Shown here piece by piece: positions 6,534 to 13,197 of a stretch of DNA of 20,298 nt. The DNA comes from a virus. The notes beneath the pieces were generated by a model. That model did no database searches and had not been told where the DNA came from. It was given only the letters and a program-made list of their open reading frames with translations. A program made the translations under genes and the position numbers. Location of the stretch: the IMG/VR virus record IMGVR_UViG_3300035698_002605, positions 1-20,298 of that record, one strand, 5' to 3'. Each line of letters opens with the position of its first letter. Position 1 is the first letter of the stretch.

Positions 6534-7010
6534 TTACTTTCCTGCTGCCAACATCGATTGAATTACTGCATCCAATATATCATTTAGCCATAAATTTATT
6601 TGGGGGTCATATTGATCAATCATATTCTCAAATTCATAATCCGGATCATCTCCGTCATATTCTTCATCCTCGCTTGGATCAATATCGGGCAATACTTCTT
6701 GATTCCATGCTGTATACAAATCTTGAAATGAATTTTTATCTCGTAAAAATTTCTTGAAGAGTTTTTCGTTCTTATTTACATACGCAAATTCAATGCGTTT
6801 ATCATTACCAAAACCATTATTATACCAATCATATGCAATTCCCGTTACACATCTAAATAATTCTCCCCATGGTTTATCTTTTGATGGACCAGTCGTAGGG
6901 ATATATTCATCTTCCATCCGAGTATACTCATCTTGATATGTTCCCTCGTCATCCCAATAACCATTTCCCTTAACTTTAATTTTGCCTTCGAAAATCTTAA
7001 AATGTTTCAT
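6534..7010 (-). CDS. Acidic hypothetical protein with capsid-targeting-like leader
   Basis: A 158-residue protein beginning MKHFKIFEGK. The IFE-Gly step fits the T4 gp21 protease cleavage rule, so the first nine residues may be a removable head-targeting leader. The remainder is very acidic, especially DPSEDEEYDGDDPDYEFENM near residues 111-130, and rich in Trp and Tyr. The C-terminus is a helix (INLWLNDILDAVIQSML). No family recognised. The 5' segment, AAAAAAAGGATAAATATGAAA, is shared with the next upstream gene (7030-8316), evidence that RBS and leader were copied together. Confidence 0.65.
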   Translation of the reverse strand: MKHFKIFEGKIKVKGNGYWDDEGTYQDEYTRMEDEYIPTTGPSKDKPWGELFRCVTGIAYDWYNNGFGNDKRIEFAYVNKNEKLFKKFLRDKNSFQDLYTAWNQEVLPDIDPSEDEEYDGDDPDYEFENMIDQYDPQINLWLNDILDAVIQSMLAAGK

Positions 7011-7039
7011 ATTTATCCTTTTTTTTTATTTAAAAATCG
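7004..7039 (-). repeat. RBS/leader direct repeat, copy 1
   Basis: On the minus strand it reads CGATTTTTAAAT, then an A9 run and GGATAAATATGAAA. The same segment with A8 is at 8310-8344. It joins the last codons of one gene (Asp-Phe-stop) to the ATG of the next. Length differs by one base in the A run. Confidence 0.85.
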
Positions 7040-8316
7040 TTGGGGTCTTGAATATATGAGTCAGGTTTAGGTTTCAAGGATTTCCATATAGCGTTATTAT
7101 GCCATTTTCCTCGTTTCCATGTGCCATCCAGCCAAGTTCCTGACATGAAGTCTCCATTATACCATATTCCATTTTCCCATGTGCCATTAAAAAATTCACC
7201 TCTATACCATTCCCCGTTTTTCCAGGTACCACCTAAGAAATCTCCACGAAGCCAGATACCATCTTCCCATACACCTCCTGTGAAAGATCCAGATTTGAAA
7301 ACTAATTTACCATCCTTTTTACCAAGAACAGCTTCGTCCAAATCACAATCTAATATCCAAGGGAAATCCTTTTTAAGTTGTGGAATTGTGAGTTTATCTT
7401 GTAATTTTTCAATTCCAAATTTTTGAAAGAAAACTCTATCAGGATGGTTTTTATCTTTCGGACGTGATTTTTTCAGTTGCCAATCACCATTCTGCCAGGT
7501 TCCATCTTTCCATTTACCACCCGCGAAGGTTCCATTCTCCCAGGTTCCATCTTCCCATTCACCATTCATGAAGGTTCCATTTTTCCAGGTTCCTTGGAGC
7601 CAGGTTCCATTTTCCCAGGTCCCATTTTCCCAGGTTCCTTTGATCCAAAGGCCAGATTTCCAGGTTCCATCTTTCCAGGTTCCATCCCGCCAGGTTCCAC
7701 GGTCAAAGATTCCATTTTCAAATGTGCCGCCTTCGAAGCTTGCATGTCCGAATGTTCCATTTTTAAAAGTCCCTCCAGCCCATGTATCTTCTTCAAAGGT
7801 TCCGTCTAACCAAATGCCATCTTCCCATACAACAGATGGCTCCCTGAACGTATATTCTGCATTAATTACAGCATCTTTTATTTTTGCTGCCAATATCCAG
7901 GGATAAAATTCTTGGAGATATTTAAGAGTGAATCCACCCTTTAATTCTTTTATGCCATACTTATTTAAATTTTCTTCTCCTATGAGTGGAACCCCTATTG
8001 GCCGAACCCAAGAAATTTTGAGTAATTTTCCTTTGGCCGTTGAAAAGATTTTTCTGTTGGTTTTTATGTCATTTAATGTTCGTATAGACTCATCTAAATT
8101 TACGAATTTATCCTCGGTATTTATATTATAACCTACTATAGATTCGTTTTTGATGATAAATACCAGTCCTGTATCAAATTTAGCCAGCATATAATCGTTA
8201 AAATTTGAATCAATTTCAACGGAACTTGCCCCTACCCATTTCTTAATTTCTTCTAATCTTTTAATAATAAATTTCGGGACTGTCTTATCACCCTCAAATA
8301 TTTTAAAATATTTCAT
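7030..8316 (-). CDS. Two-block pentapeptide-like (WxxGT) repeat protein with leader
   Basis: A 428-residue protein. It starts MKYFKIFEGD, with the same IFE-Gly leader pattern as the gene downstream. Residues 164-280 and 343-409 are long runs of a five-residue unit of the form (Trp/Phe)-x-x-Gly-Thr, for example GTWENGTWENGTW, about 23 and 13 units. Each run follows a related 32-residue module: YGIKELKGGFTLKYLQEFYP (120-139, then WIL) and FGIEKLQDKLTIPQLKKDFP (300-319, then WIL), so the gene has an internal duplication. The unit differs from the classic A(D/N)Lxx pentapeptide repeat but has the same period and should form a narrow beta-solenoid. It lies directly after the portal gene, which with the leader points to a head-associated protein. 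Function is unknown. Confidence 0.75.
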   Translation of the reverse strand: MKYFKIFEGDKTVPKFIIKRLEEIKKWVGASSVEIDSNFNDYMLAKFDTGLVFIIKNESIVGYNINTEDKFVNLDESIRTLNDIKTNRKIFSTAKGKLLKISWVRPIGVPLIGEENLNKYGIKELKGGFTLKYLQEFYPWILAAKIKDAVINAEYTFREPSVVWEDGIWLDGTFEEDTWAGGTFKNGTFGHASFEGGTFENGIFDRGTWRDGTWKDGTWKSGLWIKGTWENGTWENGTWLQGTWKNGTFMNGEWEDGTWENGTFAGGKWKDGTWQNGDWQLKKSRPKDKNHPDRVFFQKFGIEKLQDKLTIPQLKKDFPWILDCDLDEAVLGKKDGKLVFKSGSFTGGVWEDGIWLRGDFLGGTWKNGEWYRGEFFNGTWENGIWYNGDFMSGTWLDGTWKRGKWHNNAIWKSLKPKPDSYIQDPNDF

Positions 8317-8344
8317 ATTTATCCTTTTTTTTATTTAAAAATCG
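8310..8344 (-). repeat. RBS/leader direct repeat, copy 2
   Basis: Second copy of the segment at 7004-7039, with A8 instead of A9. It covers the last codons of the portal gene, its stop, the AAGGAT ribosome-binding site and the first codons of the solenoid-protein gene. Confidence 0.85.
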
Positions 8345-9897
8345 CCATCATCATCTCCACCAATTGGGTGGTCTTTTTTATATTTCAACATATCCGCCCA
8401 CTGATCATCTGTCAAGCTCAAATATTGTTTTGCCGCCCATTCACGTGGAATAATTGGATTTTCATCCGCATCATCCATTAAATCTCCCATTGAGCCAACA
8501 AAGTCAAGTTCTCTCTGTAGGAATTCCATTTCTTTCAACTTCTTGTAAATGTTGTCGTCCTGGAATTTTATACCCAGATTTGATCTAAATTGTTCGTCAT
8601 CTTTTAGAAAATCAAAGTCGATACAAAGCTGTAAGTATAATGGTTTCCATAATACTTCTTGGAAGGTTGATCTCAAACGCCCAATGAACTTACTGAATCG
8701 AATTTCTTCTCTGTCCAATCCGTCGGATCCAATCATCATTTGACCTCCGCCGCCTTCTCCGTCAAATCTACTTTCAGGAACTTTTGAATCTTTTTTCAAC
8801 TTGTCCCAGAAATATTTCAAACTGTCAGTGTCATTCAAATCCGGCCCCTCACCCGCAATGGTTTCAATTTCCGGCTGTTCTCCATTTTTACTTGGGAAGA
8901 GATAGTTTTTATAAAATTGCATTGAAGGTTTTCCATTGATCAATAGTTCTCCACTATCAAAATCAAGATATATGTCCTCTTTATATAATGCCATTAATTC
9001 ATTCAAACTCTCTTTTGCCTTTTGGGGTGACTTTGTTCCAATTGGAATTACCATTTTCATTCTAAATGTAGAATTCATTAGGTTCCAGATTAGTCGAGTG
9101 TTTTCCATCAAGCGAAGCAAATTTAATGATCGTACAAGGCGTTCCAGGTAGGACACGCGCATCATTATGTTACCCTTTGCATACGATATATATATGATTT
9201 GTGCGTCATACAGAGGGGGTCTGGCCAAATTAGGACTATCCTCATACTGCATCCATACTGATTTATATCCACCCTCAGTCTCTTCTTTTTGGGGTCTCAA
9301 ACTAATTGGGTCAAGTTCTTTGAAACCAATTATATTCTTCCATTCCTCATCATAAATAATTTCAAATGCAAGGAACCCATCAATCATTAATTGACGGAAA
9401 TATTGCCATGCAGATACATCATCATTAAAATGGAAATGATTATAAATTTCCTTGTATCTCTGTTGTGCCTTCTCAATTACCTCCTTTTGAGTTTCCTCTT
9501 TCAAATGTGAACCAAGATTACTCAGATCGGGATATGCAAAGAAGTTTTGATTGTCATATACAATTGCATCATCACAAATTGTATCCAAGATCCATTCAAT
9601 TTCGCCGTTCATACTGAATTTACGAAGGAATTCCCTTCTACTTTGATAGTCTTTATCAAAGAATGCTGTATATTTTTTTTGACCGATGTCTGCCATTGAA
9701 AGAGTATACGCCATATCCTCCGGCATTGGACCATCCATACTGAACTGAGCTTCGGTAGCACCTACAGCTCTTGACTGCTTGACCACGAGATCGTCATATT
9801 TAAAACCTAAATTACTTAGGTTTTTAATCATGGAGCCGACTTGATTTAAAAATCCGACCTCGCCGTTGGCATATTTATTTAGAAAACCAGTTGCCAT
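8335..9897 (-). CDS. 20: Portal vertex protein (T4 gp20-like)
   Basis: The portal is a dodecameric ring at one capsid vertex. It nucleates head assembly, is the channel for DNA packaging and later joins the tail. This protein has 520 residues against 524 for T4 gp20. Recognisable parts are the N-terminal wing with RREFLRKFSMNGEIEWILDT, the stem and crown region SYLERLVRSLNLLRLMENTR then LIWNLMNSTFRMKMVIPIGT, which is the most conserved block of gp20 proteins, and the core segment IETIAGEGPDLNDTDSLKYF. The C-terminal tail is acidic (GGDDDGDF). It has a strong AAAAAAAGGATAAT ribosome-binding site. That site lies inside the last codons and stop of the homing-endonuclease gene, 1 nt away, so its translation depends on sequence carried by the endonuclease end. 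Confidence 0.9.
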   Translation of the reverse strand: MATGFLNKYANGEVGFLNQVGSMIKNLSNLGFKYDDLVVKQSRAVGATEAQFSMDGPMPEDMAYTLSMADIGQKKYTAFFDKDYQSRREFLRKFSMNGEIEWILDTICDDAIVYDNQNFFAYPDLSNLGSHLKEETQKEVIEKAQQRYKEIYNHFHFNDDVSAWQYFRQLMIDGFLAFEIIYDEEWKNIIGFKELDPISLRPQKEETEGGYKSVWMQYEDSPNLARPPLYDAQIIYISYAKGNIMMRVSYLERLVRSLNLLRLMENTRLIWNLMNSTFRMKMVIPIGTKSPQKAKESLNELMALYKEDIYLDFDSGELLINGKPSMQFYKNYLFPSKNGEQPEIETIAGEGPDLNDTDSLKYFWDKLKKDSKVPESRFDGEGGGGQMMIGSDGLDREEIRFSKFIGRLRSTFQEVLWKPLYLQLCIDFDFLKDDEQFRSNLGIKFQDDNIYKKLKEMEFLQRELDFVGSMGDLMDDADENPIIPREWAAKQYLSLTDDQWADMLKYKKDHPIGGDDDGDF

Positions 9898-9898
9898 A

Positions 9899-11713
9899 TT
9901 ATCCTTTTTTTATATTTAATGAATATTTTGCGTTCCCACTATTATATATCTTATTGTATCCTCTGTCATGCATAATTTCTGTTTCTGTTTTGGACGAATC
10001 GAAACCTTCTTGTATTAATTTATGCTTCATGTATTTCTGTCTCGATTCCCGTATCCCATTGACCACCCAAGAATATCCGGGGTCTGTATTTCCAATAAAT
10101 TTAAATCCATTCGTTTCATATACATTGTCTCTCGGCATTGACCAATCCAAATCGGCATATGAAAAGATCTCTGTTGGTGTATATATCTTTATAAAATATT
10201 TCAAAAGTCGACTGAAGCCGCCAACCACCGTATGATTCAATATATTTACATACCTTAGGAGTTCCATTTTCTTGTTCCTGATACCAAAGGTGGCCAGGGT
10301 GACAAGTTTATCCTCGAAGTATAGTCCAATCTTATATTTTGAATTCACGTGGCCCTGTATGTGATTTTGATCCAAGAAAGCTCTTGAAGTCTTTGAGTCA
10401 ACTTCCGATATCACACATTTTCTGGCATATATGCGAGTTGACATACCAAGAACTGCCCGAATTCTACTCTTGACAATTTCATTTTTATAATTCCAGTCGT
10501 CTTCCCAGATATGAATTAAATTGACACCCTTTTCTATTGCAAGTATTTTCTTCTTATGATGATACATTTTTTCCTTATATGCATCTGAATGCCAATACAA
10601 TCCATTAAATTCAAATCCAATTTTCTTTGATGGAATATAAATATCAATTTCCTTACCATCGAGAATTGTTCGATTGCCTTGTTCAATCTCAACTCCCAAA
10701 GATTCTATAAATACTTTCAACTCTTCTTCTTTCCATGAAAGTCCTCCATCAATTGGATTACAATGCGGACAAATTTCAACATTGTATTTATTCATTCTCT
10801 GCCACAAGAAAAATTTATTCGCCGTAAATTCTTGGTTGCAGGTGGGGCATTGTAAGGTGAATTTCCTATTCTCATATGAAATGAATTTATATCCCCGACT
10901 TTCAAAATCCGGAACAATTTCTAATGACTTCTTTCGTTGAATCTTTTTCAAAACTTCTTTACCAATGTCGGATGAAAAATAATATTCATTTCCATATTTA
11001 GTAAATGTGGTCTTCTTTTGTTTCAATCTAAATTTTAATAGTGTAGACGGATGCTCTACGCCATGAATTTGAAGGTTATTTAATTTCATCGATTCTCGAT
11101 ATGATACAGATTGCAGGGGATAATCAACGCCATAATTATGTCGACTGGTCTCCCTCTTTTTTTCTTTGACGGATTCAACTGTATTTGGACTTTTCACTCC
11201 ATAATGATCCATGCTGGTTTGTATTTTTGACAGTTTGACCTCGTCTACTTGACTGGGGTTTTCAACACCATATTTCTTGACGCATGTTAATTTATATTGG
11301 TTTCGTATTGATCCCGACTGTAGAGGATGAGGAACTCCATAATTTTTTATGCATGTTGCCTCTTTTTTTGATTGTATGGTGGGAGATTGACTGACATTTT
11401 TTGACCCATATACTTTTATGCAAGTTGACTCTGTCATTTTGTTTTTACACGAAATAGAGCCGCAAGTTGCAATATAAATCTTGTTTTTTTCAATCTTTTT
11501 GTAGGTTTGTAAAGGTTTGTTACAGAATGGACAGAGGAGGAGTTGAAGATTATCATTCCATATATGATATGCCCGTTGATATAAATGGACATTTTTATAT
11601 GCATCATCTAAAAAAGAAGTGGCATCCCGAAGTTTGTCCGGATACCCCTTCACTTTTTTTAGAAAATCTCCAAAATCAACTGACATAAGTTTTATTTGTT
11701 CTATGTCTACCAT
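9899..11713 (-). CDS. Hef-like homing endonuclease with YG repeat array and PD-(D/E)xK-like domain
   Basis: Free-standing homing endonucleases cut an allele lacking them and spread by repair. Numbered from the in-frame ATG at 11725, the protein (608 aa) has a Cys4 knuckle at C65/C68/C88/C93, then seven repeats with Tyr-Gly at exact 23-residue spacing (Gly at 107, 130, 153, 176, 199, 222, 245, consensus like KYGVENPSQS). A second CPTC...CPHC knuckle (293-322) follows, then a Vsr/PD-(D/E)xK-like core with KEIDIYIPSKKIGFEFNGLY (358-377) and WHSD, IHIWEDDW. The repeat array probably reads DNA along the target. I set the start at ATG 11713 because AAGGATAAAATGG there matches the portal start, but 11725 is possible. 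It lies directly before gene 20, a classic site for such elements, and its 3' end supplies the portal RBS. Confidence 0.8.
   Translation of the reverse strand: MVDIEQIKLMSVDFGDFLKKVKGYPDKLRDATSFLDDAYKNVHLYQRAYHIWNDNLQLLLCPFCNKPLQTYKKIEKNKIYIATCGSISCKNKMTESTCIKVYGSKNVSQSPTIQSKKEATCIKNYGVPHPLQSGSIRNQYKLTCVKKYGVENPSQVDEVKLSKIQTSMDHYGVKSPNTVESVKEKKRETSRHNYGVDYPLQSVSYRESMKLNNLQIHGVEHPSTLLKFRLKQKKTTFTKYGNEYYFSSDIGKEVLKKIQRKKSLEIVPDFESRGYKFISYENRKFTLQCPTCNQEFTANKFFLWQRMNKYNVEICPHCNPIDGGLSWKEEELKVFIESLGVEIEQGNRTILDGKEIDIYIPSKKIGFEFNGLYWHSDAYKEKMYHHKKKILAIEKGVNLIHIWEDDWNYKNEIVKSRIRAVLGMSTRIYARKCVISEVDSKTSRAFLDQNHIQGHVNSKYKIGLYFEDKLVTLATFGIRNKKMELLRYVNILNHTVVGGFSRLLKYFIKIYTPTEIFSYADLDWSMPRDNVYETNGFKFIGNTDPGYSWVVNGIRESRQKYMKHKLIQEGFDSSKTETEIMHDRGYNKIYNSGNAKYSLNIKKG
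9908..9949 (-). repeat. 42-bp direct repeat, endonuclease 3' end copy
   Basis: Codes IYNSGNAKYSLNIK near the endonuclease C-terminus. Matches 11725-11766 at 38 of 42 positions. The similarity extends through the ribosome-binding site to the next ATG in both places. Confidence 0.85.
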
Positions 11714-11721
11714 TTTATCCT

Positions 11722-11766
11722 TCATTTTATCTTTAATGTATATTTTGTGTTCCCACTGTTATATAT
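11722..11766 (-). pseudogene. Relic of a homing-endonuclease C-terminus
   Basis: Between two stop codons this stretch reads IYNSGNTKYTLKIK then TGA, nearly the same as IYNSGNAKYSLNIK at the C-terminus of the adjacent endonuclease. Nothing upstream continues the frame. It is best explained as the remains of an earlier or related endonuclease copy, kept because it contains the ribosome-binding site for the following gene. A simple local duplication is the alternative. Confidence 0.6.
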
Positions 11767-11807
11767 TCAATTTCTATTGTTATATTGTAAAATGTTTTAG
11801 GGATAAC

Positions 11808-12224
11808 TTAAAATAATCGTTTCGAAATTAATTTATTGGAACCTCTTGGACACCATTTTATAAAATCCCATGTAAGTGCATCATGACATATAAATTGTTC
11901 ATTTAGAATATCTTTGGCTTTGGGATGATATTTTACTGGTATTTCATTCAGTAGACGTTCGTGTGCCTCTTTTATGTTATCTTCCATTAGATCAACACCC
12001 CAAAGAGTTTGGATGGCTTGTAGAGGATTGTGGCCATGAGATAGTTTCCTTTTGAGGATTTCAAGGACTATGTTTCCATTACCTGCGGCAGGATCACAGA
12101 AGGTTTTATTTGGTTCCCATACAGACGGAGGTAACTTATCCAATATTTCATTTGTGAGCTCGGGGGGTGTGAATACTTCCGCCGTTATATGTTTCCTTTG
12201 GGATCTTATTTGGTCATTTGTCAT
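11808..12224 (-). CDS. Short adenine-specific methyltransferase-like protein (motif I half)
   Basis: 138 residues from ATG 12224 (a TTG at 12233 is also possible). It begins with the N6-adenine methylase signature TAEVFTPPELTNEILDKLP, then motif I, the SAM-binding CDPAAGNGNIVLEIL, and acidic GVDLMEDN, then a segment ending DALTWDFIKWCPRG. The catalytic motif IV (NPPY) is absent, so the protein cannot be a complete methylase. Phages often carry orphans of this sort. It corresponds to residues about 769-850 of the 1186-residue enzyme (IMTPWKLINEIFDKLP, CDPAVKSGIF) but is clearly diverged from it. The gene overlaps the end of the second TRD cassette by 11 nt, so both are probably translated from one message. 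It may pair with a cassette product, or be a decayed methylase. Downstream lies the endonuclease relic. Confidence 0.7.
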   Translation of the reverse strand: MTNDQIRSQRKHITAEVFTPPELTNEILDKLPPSVWEPNKTFCDPAAGNGNIVLEILKRKLSHGHNPLQAIQTLWGVDLMEDNIKEAHERLLNEIPVKYHPKAKDILNEQFICHDALTWDFIKWCPRGSNKLISKRLF

Positions 12225-13197
12225 TGTTTTCAATGTAATTTATTTCTTCTTCTGTTAGCTTAAAATGAGTGTATAGGTCTTCGTCTGTCCAGCTGCGAGT
12301 GAGGTCCATAAGTGGGACGTATTTGAAGACGGGGGATCTAAAAGTTCTACCGACCTGTTTTAATAATCTGAGTGTGGTTGCAAATTTTGTTGTTAAATAC
12401 ATTTTACAATTTATAGCTTCAATTTCTGTATCAAATGGAAAATAACATACAGATTCGGATGTTAAAAACTTGGGTGGAATGGTTTTTAATGCTGAAAATT
12501 CCTTCGCCTCGTTTCCTGTCCCCCCTTGTCCAAAAGATGTTTTCCATTTATCAAATTGAAATTTACCTATATTAATTTCATTTTTATTGACGTATTTTAC
12601 ATTATCGACCAATCCCGCTCCCATGACTGAATATTTTTGTTTCCCATTAATACATTCTAATTTATTTTTAAATATTGATGTTCCTATACTTGCTGGGTGT
12701 TTAAAAGATTTCTTCATCATTGTATATCCATCAATTTTGGATATTATATTTATCATTAAATCACTTTCAATGAAATTTGGATTTTCAATTGGATTTATAT
12801 TAAATATTTTATCATTCACTTCGTAATTGATGTCACCTATGTAATCTTTATCTGAAATAAAATAACAAACTCCTCCACTAACAGATACATCTGGGAAATG
12901 ATTACCCACATCACTCCCTGTTTTAATATATGAGATATGTTCATTTAAAAACTGATCTTTGAATTTAAAATATTTATCTGTTTTGTTCCAACTGAATGGA
13001 ATAATCATTGTGCATATATGTTTCGAAATGTCAAAGCCTAACCTCACAAATTTATCATATAAAATTTTACCGCAACTTCCATTTTTCATTGGAACTGTAT
13101 ACGGTGGATTCCCAACAACGACATCAAATTTTGGCATATCCTCTAATTTCCTCTCCAATATATTTATTTTTGAATCAATGTTCACAAATCCCGGCAA
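12214..13197 (-). CDS. Methyltransferase motif IV/TRD cassette 2
   Basis: 327 residues from TTG at 13197, without a clear ribosome-binding site. It begins LPGFVNIDSKINILERKLED and has motif IV VVVGNPPYTVP (27-36). It continues with the Eco57I-like core (LYDKFVRLGFDISKHICTMI, VSGGVCYFI), a variable central part that should be the target-recognition domain, and the common end PLMDLTRSWTDEDLYTHF. It is colinear with residues 852-1180 of the 1186-residue enzyme. Ends are nearly identical and the middle is diverged. It lacks the SAM-binding motif I, so it cannot methylate alone. Frame and repeats allow it to replace the TRD of the large protein by recombination. It overlaps cassette 1 by 16 nt. 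It may be a silent donor, or be made as a separate subunit. Confidence 0.75.
   Translation of the reverse strand: MPGFVNIDSKINILERKLEDMPKFDVVVGNPPYTVPMKNGSCGKILYDKFVRLGFDISKHICTMIIPFSWNKTDKYFKFKDQFLNEHISYIKTGSDVGNHFPDVSVSGGVCYFISDKDYIGDINYEVNDKIFNINPIENPNFIESDLMINIISKIDGYTMMKKSFKHPASIGTSIFKNKLECINGKQKYSVMGAGLVDNVKYVNKNEINIGKFQFDKWKTSFGQGGTGNEAKEFSALKTIPPKFLTSESVCYFPFDTEIEAINCKMYLTTKFATTLRLLKQVGRTFRSPVFKYVPLMDLTRSWTDEDLYTHFKLTEEEINYIENNDK
12231..12302 (-). repeat. TRD cassette 3' repeat, copy in cassette 2
   Basis: 72 bp coding the C-terminal SWTDEDLYTHFKLTEEEINY segment. Differs from the cassette 1 copy (13205-13276) at one position and more from the copy in the full-length gene. Confidence 0.9.
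13103..13197 (-). repeat. TRD cassette 5' repeat, copy in cassette 2
   Basis: 95 bp identical at every position to 15006-15100 inside the full-length gene. It runs from TTGCCGGG to the codons of the NPP catalytic motif. Confidence 0.97.

Noticed and set aside
6202-6561. Plus-strand frames with FSTSTI repeats
   Set aside because: Antisense of the EKIVEV repeat; the minus-strand gene has a good RBS and neighbours in tight order.
7566-7796. Open frame rich in EPGKMEPG repeats on the minus strand, and matching plus-strand frames at 7477-7906
   Set aside because: They are out-of-frame readings of the WxxGT repeat gene; the repeat period (15 bp) keeps other frames open without stops.
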